The notes below the pieces were generated by a model. That model did not search any database and was not told the origin of the DNA. It worked only from the letters and a program-made list of their open reading frames with translations. Source: Tessaracoccus sp. OS52 (GTDB lineage: Bacteria > Actinomycetota > Actinomycetes > Propionibacteriales > Propionibacteriaceae). From it: DNA of 64,000 bases. Numbering within the stretch: position 1 is the first letter of the stretch; every line of letters starts with the position of its first letter. Shown here piece after piece: positions 29,377-37,534 of this stretch. Both the position numbers and the translations under genes were made by a program. Location of the stretch: the NCBI RefSeq assembly GCF_020687685.1, contig NZ_JAJEWM010000003.1:124001-188000 (forward strand), written 5' to 3'.

Positions 29377-29585
29377 GGTCTCGACACGCCGACTCGTTCC
29401 TCGCCGGCTACTCGACCAGCGGATACCGGCCACTCGACCAGCGGGATACCGGCTACTCGACCAGCGGACTACCGGCCACTCGACCAGCGGGATACCGGCT
29501 ACTCGACCAGCGGACTACCGGCCACTCGACCAGCGGGATACCGGCTACTCGACCAGCGGATACCGGCCACTCGACCAGCGGACTC
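29377..29585. repeat. Tandem array of a 22-23-bp unit between crtU and crtB
   Basis: One dispersed-repeat copy (29377-29422) runs into about eight units of the form CGGCTACTCGACCAGCGGATA. CTAC and CCAC versions alternate, giving a 45-46-bp higher period. The array ends against the crtB stop codon, between convergent operons. There are no unique spacers, so it is not a CRISPR. Confidence 0.88.
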
Positions 29586-30458
29586 TCAGACCTTGAGGCC
29601 GACGGTGACCGCGCGGGCCGCGACGCCGAGCTTCTCCCGCCCGGGCACGCGGATGCGCCCGGAGAAGACGTCGTAGTCCGCGGCCTCGATCCGGTCCAGA
29701 ATCCGGCTGTAGAGCACCAGCGCCGTGCCGACGCAGCGGCGCGACGCGGGGGGCAGCATCGCAAGTCCGGGGCGGGCCTCGTCGTAGAGCGCCCGGTTGC
29801 GCTCGATCTGCTCGGCCATCAGCGCGCGCCACTGTGGCGTCACACGCCTGAGCTGGGGGTCCGCGCCGTGGCGTTCGAGGTCCTCCTGGGGGATGTAGAC
29901 GCGCCCGCGGTCCAGGTCCTCGCCGACGTCGCGGAGGAAGTTGGTCAACTGGAACGCCTTCCCGAGCGCCCGCGCCGGCTCCCTCGCCGCAGGGGTGTAG
30001 GGCTCCAGCACCGGCAGCATCATCTCCCCGATCACCGCCGCCGACCCCTCCATGTAGCCGTTGCTGAGCGCGTCCCAGGTGGGCCAGGTGTCCTGGAACA
30101 GGTCTGTGGCCATGGCGTCGAAGAACCGCTCGAAGCATTCCGGATCCGTGCCGCGCCGCCGGATGCTGTCGACGATGGCCGCCATCACCGGCTCGTCCGA
30201 GCCGCCCGCGGCCAGGGCGTCGAAGAACTGGGCCCGGAACGTCGCGAGTCGCTCCGCCGGCGAGCCCTGCTGCGGGACGGCCAGGTCCACCCGCTCCGGC
30301 TCGTCGACGATGTCGTCGGCCAGTCTGCACAGCGCGTAGACGGAGTAGACGTCGCGGCGCTGGCGCTTCGGCAGCAGCCGGGCGCCCCAGTAGTAGGTGG
30401 TGCCGTACTGCCGGGTCAGTACGGCGCAGCGCTCGTATCCGGCCTCAAGATCGCTCAT
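29586..30458 (-). CDS. crtB: Phytoene synthase
   Basis: A 290-residue trans-isoprenyl diphosphate synthase that couples two GGPP into phytoene. The two Asp-rich motifs are LADDIVDEPE and RDVGEDLDRGRVYIPQEDL. The family segment AFQLTNFLRD is present. The true start is the ATG at 30458, overlapping the crtI stop by 4 bases; the frame open to 31001 is a shadow of crtI. It is the last gene of the leftward crt operon. Confidence 0.93.
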   Translation of the reverse strand: MSDLEAGYERCAVLTRQYGTTYYWGARLLPKRQRRDVYSVYALCRLADDIVDEPERVDLAVPQQGSPAERLATFRAQFFDALAAGGSDEPVMAAIVDSIRRRGTDPECFERFFDAMATDLFQDTWPTWDALSNGYMEGSAAVIGEMMLPVLEPYTPAAREPARALGKAFQLTNFLRDVGEDLDRGRVYIPQEDLERHGADPQLRRVTPQWRALMAEQIERNRALYDEARPGLAMLPPASRRCVGTALVLYSRILDRIEAADYDVFSGRIRVPGREKLGVAARAVTVGLKV

Positions 30459-31969
30459 CCCCGCATCCCCTCGACACGTCTGGCCGCCAGTTTGCCGGAG
30501 ATCAGGACCATCGGGATGCCGACGCCCGGGGTCGTGCCGGAGCCTGCGAAGACCAGACCCGGTGCCCGCTTGTCGACGTTGCGGGGACGGAACGGCCCGG
30601 TCTGGGGGAAGGTGTGGGCGAGCGCGAAGGGGGTGCCCGCGGCCATGCCCTGGCTTTCCCAGTCCAGCGGGGTGACGAGTTCCTCCGTCACGATCTCGCT
30701 CGGATAGCCGAACTCCTGGAGCGAGTGCCGCATCCGGTCGCGGAGCCTCGGCCCCTCGGTGTGCCAGTCCACCTTGCCGACGTGCAGGTTCGGCACCGGT
30801 TCCAGCACGTACAGGCTGTGGTGCCCGGCGGGGGCGGCGGTGTCGTCGTCGAGCGAAGGGACGGCGACGAACCGCGACGGGTCGGCCATCGGCACGCCAC
30901 GGTCGAGCAGGTCCGCGAACGCCTCGTCCCACGCCTTCCCGAAGTGGATGTTGTGGTGCCCCACCCCCGCCGGCAGCTCGCCCCGAACGCCAACGTGCCA
31001 CACCAGCGCGCTGGGCGAGTACTGCCCGCCACGCACAGTCCTTGGCGGGCGCAGGTTTGGCAACAAGCGTTCATAGGCGGTGGGCAGGTCCGCGGTGACG
31101 ACGACGGCGTCGGCCGCCACCAGTTCGCCGCCGGCCAGCCGGGCGCCCGTGACTGCTCCGTCGCTGCCCTGCTCGACGCGCTCGACGGTGCATTCGTAGC
31201 GGAACTCGACGCCCGCCTCGGCCGCCGCCGCCGCCATCGCCCGCGGCACGGCGTGCATGCCGCCGTCGGGGAACCAGACGCCCTCGATGGAGTCCATGTA
31301 GGTGATGACCGCGTAGATGGCCAGTGCCCGGGCCGGGGCCATTCCGGCGTACATGGCCTGGAAGCTGAAGACCCGGTGGAGGCGCTCGTCGGCGAACCGG
31401 CGCCCGACCGCCCTGCCCAGTCGCCCGAACCCGCCGAGTTGCACGAGGCGGGCGGCGGCCAGCGGGTTGCGGAACAGCCCCAGCGGGGAGTCGAAGTTCA
31501 CGTCGATGAAGTTGGGGACCTCGACGTCGTTGAGCTTCTTCAGCCAGTCCACGAAGCGGTCGAAGGCTGCCGCGTCCCGGGAGCCGCACTCGGCCGCGAT
31601 CTCGGCGCGCATCAGCTCATGCCCCGGGCGCACCCGCAGGCTCGAGCCGTCGGCGAAGAAGGCGTGATAGGCGGGGTCAAGGAGTTTCAGTTTGAGGTGT
31701 TCGGCCACCGAGCTTCCGACGGCGGCGAAGGCGTCCTCCAGGAGCGGCACCATGGTCAGGACGGTGGGGCCGGTGTCGAACCGGAAGCCGTCGCGCTCCA
31801 GGGTGCCGTTTCGTCCGCCGGGCACCTCCTCGCGTTCCAGCACCGTGACCCGGTGACCGGCACCGCGCAGGTGCATCGCAGCGGCCAGACCGGAGAGCCC
31901 GGCGCCGACGACGACCACGTCCATGGGTCCCGCGTCGCGGCGGCTGGGTCGTGAGCGACGTCGGATCAT
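30455..31969 (-). CDS. crtI: Phytoene desaturase
   Basis: The 504-residue flavoenzyme converts phytoene to lycopene. It has the FAD motif VVVVGAGLSGLAAAMHLRGAG near residue 20, the GGRNGTLERDGFRFDTGPTV element and the C-terminal GLVFAGSGTTPGVGIPMVLISGKLAA, all typical of CrtI. The start at 31969 overlaps the idi-crtE stop (ATGA); an internal ATG 15 codons later (MDVVVVG) could serve instead. It lies between idi-crtE and crtB. Confidence 0.92.
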   Translation of the reverse strand: MIRRRSRPSRRDAGPMDVVVVGAGLSGLAAAMHLRGAGHRVTVLEREEVPGGRNGTLERDGFRFDTGPTVLTMVPLLEDAFAAVGSSVAEHLKLKLLDPAYHAFFADGSSLRVRPGHELMRAEIAAECGSRDAAAFDRFVDWLKKLNDVEVPNFIDVNFDSPLGLFRNPLAAARLVQLGGFGRLGRAVGRRFADERLHRVFSFQAMYAGMAPARALAIYAVITYMDSIEGVWFPDGGMHAVPRAMAAAAAEAGVEFRYECTVERVEQGSDGAVTGARLAGGELVAADAVVVTADLPTAYERLLPNLRPPRTVRGGQYSPSALVWHVGVRGELPAGVGHHNIHFGKAWDEAFADLLDRGVPMADPSRFVAVPSLDDDTAAPAGHHSLYVLEPVPNLHVGKVDWHTEGPRLRDRMRHSLQEFGYPSEIVTEELVTPLDWESQGMAAGTPFALAHTFPQTGPFRPRNVDKRAPGLVFAGSGTTPGVGIPMVLISGKLAARRVEGMRG

Positions 31970-33624
31970 GCATTCCTCCAGGCCATGGCGTGGGCGGCGG
32001 CGCGGATGCCGTCGACCCCGTCAGCGGTGAACAGGTTGCCTTCCAGGCAGGCAAGGGCGTCGTCGACGGCCTCCTTGATCAGGCCTTCCAGTTCGACGTC
32101 GACCCCGGCCGCGCGCATGGCGGCGGCCAGTGCGGCGACGTCGTCGAGCCCGAACCCCGGGGTTCCGAGGCGCTCCAACAGCTGCGCGGCCTGGCCCGTC
32201 AGCCGGTCACGTGCCAGGGAGAGCACCACCGTCGCCTTGGCCTCGAGCAGGTCGTCGCTGCTGGGCTTCCCGGTGATCTCGGGGTCGCCCCACACGCCGA
32301 GGTACTCGTCGCGCAGCGCGAAGGCCCACCCCATGTGCTCCCCACAACTGAGCAGCGGCCCGACGACGGCCGGCGGTGCGCCGGCAGCCACAGCTGCGAG
32401 CTGCAACGGCCGCACGACGGTGTAGCGGCCGGACTTCAGGCGGGCCACCTGCTCGGCATGGGGCCTGTCCCGGCGACCAGCCGCGGCGCCGGTGAGGTCG
32501 GCACGCTGACCGACGATCAGCTCCAGCATGAGCTCGTACCAGACGTCCCTGAGGGCCTGCGGAAGCCCGTCGATGAGGCGGTCGGCGACGGTGTGGGCCA
32601 GGTCCCCGAGCAGGATCGCGAGGTTGCGGCCGAAGACGGCCGGGTCGCCCATGGCACCGGAGTCGCGGTGCCACCGCTCCGCCTCGACGTGCGCTGCGGG
32701 CCGGCCGCGGCGGCACTCGGACTCGTCCATGACGTCGTCGTGGACCAGCGCGAACAGGTGCAGCGTCTCCAACGCCGCAGCCGCCCGGATCAGGTGGCGG
32801 TAGGCGGTCGTCCCGGAGACACCCCCGGCCGCGATGAAGCCCCAGTAGGCGACGGTTACACGCAGGCGCTTGCCGCGGCCCACGAGCAGATCCCCCAGCC
32901 AGCGCGGGAGGTCGGCGGGGAGGACGTCGACGCCCAGCCCCTCCAGGTACCCGCGCCACTGGCCGTCGAGGGCCTCGATCTCGGCCGAGAGGAGCTCGTC
33001 CACGTCGCGAACCGCGGCCTCGACGTCGATGACGGGGCGGCGCTCAAGGCGCGCCGCTCCGGGGAATGCCGACTCGATCAGCGGCACCTGCAGCGACGCC
33101 CAAGGGCTGTAGACGTTGGGCGTTGCCGCCACCGCGGTGGCCAGCTTGTCCCAGTCCACCCAGGCCCACTCCGCGACCTCGGACGGGTTGGGCGTGGGCT
33201 GCTCGTCGCTCACGAAGCCGGCGAACACCGGGCAGATCTCGTTCTCCACGATTCCGGACGCGTCGGTGGCCCGGTAGCGGAAGTCGGGCAGCAGTGGCAC
33301 CAGCGGTCCGATGTGGAGGCCCAGTTCCTCGCGGATCCGACGCCTGGCCGCATCCTCCAGCCCCTCGCCCGGCTTCGGGTGTCCGCAGCAGGAGTTGGTC
33401 CACACGCCGGGCCACGTCTTCTTCTCCAGCGCGCGGCGCGTCACAAGCACCTGGCCGGCAGCGTTGAACAAGTACGTCGAGAAGGCCAGGTGGAGCGGCG
33501 TCGCGTGGGTGTGGACGCTGATGCGTCCGGCACGGCCCACCGGCTGGCCGGCGTCGTCGACGAGCACGACGTCGTCGGGTGCCTCGGTGTGCGTCGCGGG
33601 ACGGCTTGCTGACTTCGTGCCCAT
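31966..33624 (-). CDS. idi-crtE: Fused isopentenyl-diphosphate isomerase and geranylgeranyl diphosphate synthase
   Basis: One 552-residue protein carries two enzymes. Residues 1-180 or so are a type I Idi of the NUDIX fold: TWPGVWTNSCCGHPKPGE with the metal-site Cys/His, and RRRIREELGL. Residues 195-552 are a polyprenyl synthase: first Asp-rich motif LVHDDVMDES, second RDEYLGVWGDPEITGKPSSDD. The fusion would turn IPP into DMAPP and extend it to GGPP. No stop or frameshift separates the parts. It is first in the leftward crt operon, behind three operator repeats. Confidence 0.92.
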   Translation of the reverse strand: MGTKSASRPATHTEAPDDVVLVDDAGQPVGRAGRISVHTHATPLHLAFSTYLFNAAGQVLVTRRALEKKTWPGVWTNSCCGHPKPGEGLEDAARRRIREELGLHIGPLVPLLPDFRYRATDASGIVENEICPVFAGFVSDEQPTPNPSEVAEWAWVDWDKLATAVAATPNVYSPWASLQVPLIESAFPGAARLERRPVIDVEAAVRDVDELLSAEIEALDGQWRGYLEGLGVDVLPADLPRWLGDLLVGRGKRLRVTVAYWGFIAAGGVSGTTAYRHLIRAAAALETLHLFALVHDDVMDESECRRGRPAAHVEAERWHRDSGAMGDPAVFGRNLAILLGDLAHTVADRLIDGLPQALRDVWYELMLELIVGQRADLTGAAAGRRDRPHAEQVARLKSGRYTVVRPLQLAAVAAGAPPAVVGPLLSCGEHMGWAFALRDEYLGVWGDPEITGKPSSDDLLEAKATVVLSLARDRLTGQAAQLLERLGTPGFGLDDVAALAAAMRAAGVDVELEGLIKEAVDDALACLEGNLFTADGVDGIRAAAHAMAWRNA

Positions 33625-33657
33625 GTCGTGTCCAATGTTTGTTTAATGTTGGTGAAA
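33625..33657 (-). promoter_or_regulatory. CarH-type operator at the idi-crtE promoter
   Basis: Three consecutive 11-bp direct repeats read on the minus strand: TTTCACCAACA, TTAAACAAACA and TTGGACACGAC. They end at the ATG. TTGGGG and TTAAAC, about 18 bp apart, fit -35 and -10. The middle repeat covers the -10. Confidence 0.72.
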
Positions 33658-33685
33658 CTGTAGTCCCCAACCGTGACCGCTGCAA

Positions 33686-33707
33686 GCCCTGTTCAATGTT
33701 TGTCTAA
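33686..33707 (-). promoter_or_regulatory. CarH-type operator at the regulator's own promoter
   Basis: Two 11-bp repeats on the minus strand are TTAGACAAACA and TTGAACAGGGC; a weak third may follow. On the plus strand TTCAAT (33692-33697) and TAGCGT (33715-33720) are 17 bp apart, so the site overlaps the -35 and spacer. This predicts autorepression. Confidence 0.68.
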
Positions 33708-33761
33708 CTTTTGGTAGCGTGTTCCCCTGAGGGCGCCAGGTCGCCGGAAGCGAGGCTCACG

Positions 33762-34625
33762 TTGTACACCGTCAAGCAGGTGTCGCTGCTAACAGGAGTG
33801 ACCGAGGCAACCCTCCGCGCCTGGGAACGCCGCTACCAGGTGGTCGAGCCCACGCGCTCCCCAGGGGGCTACCGGCTCTACGACGACGCGCAACTCGCCC
33901 TGTTGCGGGAAATGGCGTCCCTGGTGCACGACGGCGTGCCGGCCTCCCGGGCCGCCGCCGCCTTGCGGAACCGGTCCACCAACTCCGCGACGCCCAGCGC
34001 CGGCGCTCCCCCCGACAACGACGAACTGGTCGAGGCAGCTGCGGCGCTGGACCCCATCCGCCTGCGGCGGGTAATCGTGGATGCCTTCGACAGCGCACCT
34101 TTCGAGAAGGTGGCCGAGGAGTGGATGCCCGCCCAGCTGCGACGCATCGGCGAGGCCTGGGAGTCGGGTCGCCTCAGCGTGGCACAGGAGCACTTCGCGA
34201 GTTCCGCGCTGCTGCGCGCCATCGCCGTCGTGTACAGCTCGGCACCCGAGCCGAACGCGGCCCAGCCCGTCCTGGTCGGCCTGCCCCCGGGAGCGCGCCA
34301 CGACCTGATGCTGTTCTGCTTCGCCACCTGCCTGCGACGGCTGGGGTCGGCCGTTGTGTACCTCGGGGCCGACGTACCGGTCGAGTCCTGGCTGGCCGCG
34401 GCGATCGACAGCCGACCCAGGGCCGCGGTGCTTGGCGTCACCGCCCCCTCCGAGGTGCCCCAGGCGCAATCCATCATCGACAAGCTGGCCCACGTGGTCC
34501 CGCCGATCACCGTGTGGGTGGGCGGCTCACTGCGCGAGCAACTCCAGGGCGCCAAACCGCTCCCCGACCAGGTGGCGCAGGCCGCTGCCCTACTCCACCG
34601 GAGCCTGGTCGCGGGTGGCAGCTGA
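33762..34625 (+). CDS. carH: B12-binding MerR-family photoregulator, CarH/LitR type
   Basis: The 287-residue protein has a MerR DNA-binding domain (YTVKQVSLLTGVTEATLRAWERRYQVVEPTRSPGGYRLYDD). A cobalamin-binding region follows. The cap motif W-x9-EH is present as WESGRLSVAQEH; in CarH it guards the adenosyl group. The lower-ligand loop PPGARHDLML keeps the His, but the glycine of HxxG is Met. CarH proteins repress crt genes as dark tetramers and fall apart when light breaks the Co-C bond. I chose TTG at 33762 (GGAAGCGAGG upstream), because the TTG at 33711 lies before the predicted transcription start. Confidence 0.85.
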   Translation: MYTVKQVSLLTGVTEATLRAWERRYQVVEPTRSPGGYRLYDDAQLALLREMASLVHDGVPASRAAAALRNRSTNSATPSAGAPPDNDELVEAAAALDPIRLRRVIVDAFDSAPFEKVAEEWMPAQLRRIGEAWESGRLSVAQEHFASSALLRAIAVVYSSAPEPNAAQPVLVGLPPGARHDLMLFCFATCLRRLGSAVVYLGADVPVESWLAAAIDSRPRAAVLGVTAPSEVPQAQSIIDKLAHVVPPITVWVGGSLREQLQGAKPLPDQVAQAAALLHRSLVAGGS

Positions 34626-34737
34626 CACCCTGACGTCGAGCCATCGAACCCGGCCGGTTGGACCCCCCGCTTTCAGCACACAAGGCCGTTGATACGCTCA
34701 AAACTGTCATCGGAGACCACCTCGTCAGGAGTGAGAA

Positions 34738-35409
34738 ATGCCCACTATCGCCATCATCGGGGCCGGATCGGGCCTCGGCGCCGCCGTCGTCCGCCGCTTC
34801 GCGAAGGAAGGCTTCGCCGCTGCCCTCATCTCCCGCACCGCGGATCGGGTCAACGCGCTGGCTGAGGAGTTGCGCGGCGAGGGCATCGAGGCGCGTGGCT
34901 ACTCCGCCAACGTCCGCGACCACGGCGCGTTGCGCGCCGCTCTCGATGCCGCCGCGGCCGACCTGGGCCCCATCGACGTTCTGCAGTACAGCCCGCTCCC
35001 AGCCAAGGAGTTCCTGCGCCCGGTCCTGGAGACCACCGTCGACGACCTGCAGCCCGCCATCGAGTTCTCCGTCTACGGACCGCTCGTCGCCGTCCATCAC
35101 GTGATGCAGCACATGCGGTTCAGGGGAGGCGGCACGGTGCTGCTCGTCAACGGGGGCACCGCCGTGCAGCCGCTCGCCAAGTTCGCGGGCACCTCCGTGG
35201 CGTTCGCTGGCGAGTCGGCGCTCGGCGCGATGCTGCACGACGCGCTGGCCCCGGACAACATCCACGTCGGACAGCTCATCATCCCCGGCGGCATCATCCC
35301 CGGCCATCCCCGCAAGGACCCCCAGGTGCTCGCCGAGCGGCTGTGGACCATCCACTCCGAACGCGGCGAGTTCCGGACCTTCGCAGGCGACATGGACCTC
35401 GACGGCTGA
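34738..35409 (+). CDS. Short-chain dehydrogenase-like protein lacking the catalytic Tyr/Lys
   Basis: A 223-residue Rossmann protein with the nucleotide motif IAIIGAGSGLGAAVVRRFAKEG. In the place where classical SDRs carry Ser and YxxxK it reads LLVNGGTAVQPLAKFAGTSVAFAGESALG, with no matching Tyr or Lys. It may bind NAD(P) without normal dehydrogenase chemistry. It begins 112 bp after the carH gene with GGAGTGAG before the ATG. I see no shared operator, so a link to carotenoids is not supported. Confidence 0.8.
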   Translation: MPTIAIIGAGSGLGAAVVRRFAKEGFAAALISRTADRVNALAEELRGEGIEARGYSANVRDHGALRAALDAAAADLGPIDVLQYSPLPAKEFLRPVLETTVDDLQPAIEFSVYGPLVAVHHVMQHMRFRGGGTVLLVNGGTAVQPLAKFAGTSVAFAGESALGAMLHDALAPDNIHVGQLIIPGGIIPGHPRKDPQVLAERLWTIHSERGEFRTFAGDMDLDG

Positions 35410-35415
35410 GGTCGG

Positions 35416-36108
35416 CTAGGACTGGGCGGCCTGCTGGCGGCGCACGATCTCGTTGATCCAGACCGGCGCGAACGGCGAGGTGCAGTTGGGCGGGGTCGGG
35501 TAGTCCTTCAGGACTCCAAGGCGCTCCCCGATGTCGATCGCGCGGGCGCGGTGCCCGGCGTGGCTTATCCCGATCTGCGCAAGGGTGTTGTTCATCGCCC
35601 ATTGCAGCCGGTCGGGGGCGTCCTTCATCTGCGCCTCGATGAGGTCCAGGAGGTGGGCCAGGTCCAGTCCGCCAGCGTCCTTCGTGACGCGGTCGCTGGT
35701 GAGCGCCCACCCGGCGCTGGCCACCACCGGATCCGGGTCGTCGAACCACGCCCGACGCAGTTCCTCCATGTGCTGTGACTTCTTGACCACGTAGTTGACC
35801 AGCCAGTCCTGCACCTTGGGCGTGCGCGCCTCACGCAGCATGGTGTCCAGTTCATCCCGCCCGAAGGCCTTGGGACGACAGATGAGGAGCGCGAGGAGGC
35901 GGGCTGCGGTGTCGCCGGTCCCCCACAGGTCAAGGGCGAGGTCGTGCTGGGTCTTGAGTCGCTTGGCGACGGCACGGAGCTGGCTGAGGTTCACGGCGTG
36001 GTCGTCCCCGTGCTTCTCATTCACCTCGCGGACCCTTGGGTCCGTCATCTCATCCAGTTCCGCGATCACGTGCTGCAACGTCGAATCCTGTCGTGTCGGC
36101 TGGATCAT
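35416..36108 (-). CDS. AlkD-like DNA alkylation repair (HEAT-repeat) protein
   Basis: The 230-residue protein is all-helical and fits the DNA alkylation repair family: VNLSQLRAVAKRLKTQHDLALDLWGTGDTAARLLALLICRP and WLVNYVVKKSQHMEELRRAWFDDPDPVVASAGWALTSDRV. Members of the AlkD group remove bulky or cationic alkyl bases, but some homologues lack the key Asp and may only bind DNA. The start is supported by GGAAGGGG six bases upstream. The upstream extension to 36333 is not needed. It is convergent with the SDR gene. Confidence 0.82.
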   Translation of the reverse strand: MIQPTRQDSTLQHVIAELDEMTDPRVREVNEKHGDDHAVNLSQLRAVAKRLKTQHDLALDLWGTGDTAARLLALLICRPKAFGRDELDTMLREARTPKVQDWLVNYVVKKSQHMEELRRAWFDDPDPVVASAGWALTSDRVTKDAGGLDLAHLLDLIEAQMKDAPDRLQWAMNNTLAQIGISHAGHRARAIDIGERLGVLKDYPTPPNCTSPFAPVWINEIVRRQQAAQS

Positions 36109-36166
36109 GCGATGCCCCTTCCAAGGCTTTCCTGCGATGGTGGGTACCTGCTTGAGTGAGGCGCCG

Positions 36167-36823
36167 TCAGATGACGCCCGGAATGAAGCGGCGCGTCTGT
36201 TCGCTGTACTCCTGGTACTCCGGAAATGCCTCCGTGAGGACTTTCTCCTCCTGAAGTGCCCTGTAGACCTGGACGGCGACCGAAGCAGCGAAAAGCGCCG
36301 CGCTGAAGAGCGTGAGCTGACCCAGCACCACACCGATGAAGGTCACGAACTCCGCGGCGTAAAGGGGATGGCGCACAATCCGATAGGGCCCCTTGCGTAC
36401 CAATCTGCGCGCCGCAGGAACCGCTCCGAAGCTGCGGCCGAGCCAAGAGACCGCATAGATGCTGAACCCGAGGCCGACGATCATCACGGCTATCGAGATC
36501 ACCGTCAGTACGGGGCTGCTGACCATGGGGCCGAAGTTCAAGATCATGGCAAATGGCAAGAACGTGCCCAGGTAGGCGCCGATGGTCGCCACCCATGAGC
36601 GACTCGTTCGTCTGGCCGGGCGTCGCGTGACGAGTAACACCACCAGTAGGAGATAGAAGCAGGTGGTGAGGCTCGTCTGCAACAGCTCGAGCCAACCAAC
36701 GTCACCACTGGCCCACTGATTGGCCAGTCCCGAGACGTTAACCCATAGGAGCAGCACCAGGACCGGCCCCAGGATCAGCAGTTCGTAGTCGAGCGGGCGT
36801 GACGGTGTAGTGGATTCACTCAT
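36167..36823 (-). CDS. ICMT/PEMT-like membrane methyltransferase family protein
   Basis: A 218-residue protein with five or six membrane spans and the C-terminal signature RKGPYRIVRHPLYAAEFVTFIG, then ALQEEKVLTEAFPEYQEY and RRFIPGVI. This is the SAM-binding part of isoprenylcysteine carboxyl methyltransferase-like proteins. Bacterial relatives methylate varied small molecules; the substrate here is unknown. AAGGGGA lies 8 bases before the ATG. The AlkD-like gene follows on the same strand after 58 bp. Confidence 0.8.
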   Translation of the reverse strand: MSESTTPSRPLDYELLILGPVLVLLLWVNVSGLANQWASGDVGWLELLQTSLTTCFYLLLVVLLVTRRPARRTSRSWVATIGAYLGTFLPFAMILNFGPMVSSPVLTVISIAVMIVGLGFSIYAVSWLGRSFGAVPAARRLVRKGPYRIVRHPLYAAEFVTFIGVVLGQLTLFSAALFAASVAVQVYRALQEEKVLTEAFPEYQEYSEQTRRFIPGVI

Positions 36824-36984
36824 GAGGACGTCCCCTTGCCTGGTTGGATGCTTGCTTGCATGCCTATCCCGCGATCCCCGCGATGGAGCAGAGCTTAGCG
36901 GAGGATATTCGTGTGCCCCACGTAAGGGCGAGGTTCCACAAGTGGCTGTGGGCGTTCGCATCGCGGTCGAGCAGAATTGACGAC

Positions 36985-37389
36985 GTGATAGCCGTGAGTG
37001 ACCTTGACGAGTTGCTGAGGACGATGTCCCCCGAGCCGAAGCCTGGCCGCTTCGTGTTTGCCACGGTGGGTGACGGCGACATCGGCTCACCGATCCTGGC
37101 CACCGTCGTCGAGCCGGAGGGACTCAGTGTGGTCCTGACCCAGGAGGACGCCGACAGGCTCGGCCTTGCGTACGACTTCGTCGCCGGTTGGATCACGCTG
37201 CGTGTCCACTCCGCACTCGACGCAGTGGGCCTCACCGCCGCGGTGAGCAACGCCCTGGCGACGGCGGGGATCAGCTGCAACGTCATCGCCGGGCATCACC
37301 ACGACCACCTGCTGGTGCCCATCGACCGCCTCGACGACGCGCTGACGCTTCTGCGGCAGTTGTCAAGCAGCGATGTCGAGACGCCTTGA
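36985..37389 (+). CDS. ACT-domain protein
   Basis: About 134 residues forming two ACT-like units: LDELLRTMSPEPKPGRFVFATVGDGD and WITLRVHSALDAVGLTAAVSNALATAGISCNVIAGHHHDHLLVPIDRLDDALTLL. Such proteins bind small ligands, often amino acids, and regulate partner enzymes. The partner is unknown. The frame is open back to 36844, but AGAATT lies 5 bases before the GTG at 36985, which suggests a leaderless start there; GTG at 36994 is equally close to the family's usual beginning. Confidence 0.78.
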   Translation: MIAVSDLDELLRTMSPEPKPGRFVFATVGDGDIGSPILATVVEPEGLSVVLTQEDADRLGLAYDFVAGWITLRVHSALDAVGLTAAVSNALATAGISCNVIAGHHHDHLLVPIDRLDDALTLLRQLSSSDVETP

Positions 37390-37534
37390 GCACGGGCGCC
37401 CTTGGAGAGCGGAAGCCAACCGCGTAGTTACACGCATGTAGTTTTCCACTGCTGTGGATAACTCGGTGGAGAACTCGCGACACGACGGGGCTGGGGGCTA
37501 CGGTGGGCAGACGTCGATGCGGGGAGGTTGGCCG

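Noticed and set aside
29403..29583. CRISPR-like array
   Set aside because: The repeats are 22-23 bp with no unique spacers; units run head to tail and derive from the dispersed repeat. No cas gene is present.
30459..31001. N-terminal extension of phytoene synthase
   Set aside because: The residues are a frame-shifted shadow of crtI; CrtB proteins begin at the ATG overlapping the crtI stop.
33711..33761. TTG at 33711 as start of the CarH-like regulator
   Set aside because: It lies ahead of the predicted -10 (33715-33720) and adds residues unrelated to MerR proteins. TTG at 33762 has a ribosome site.
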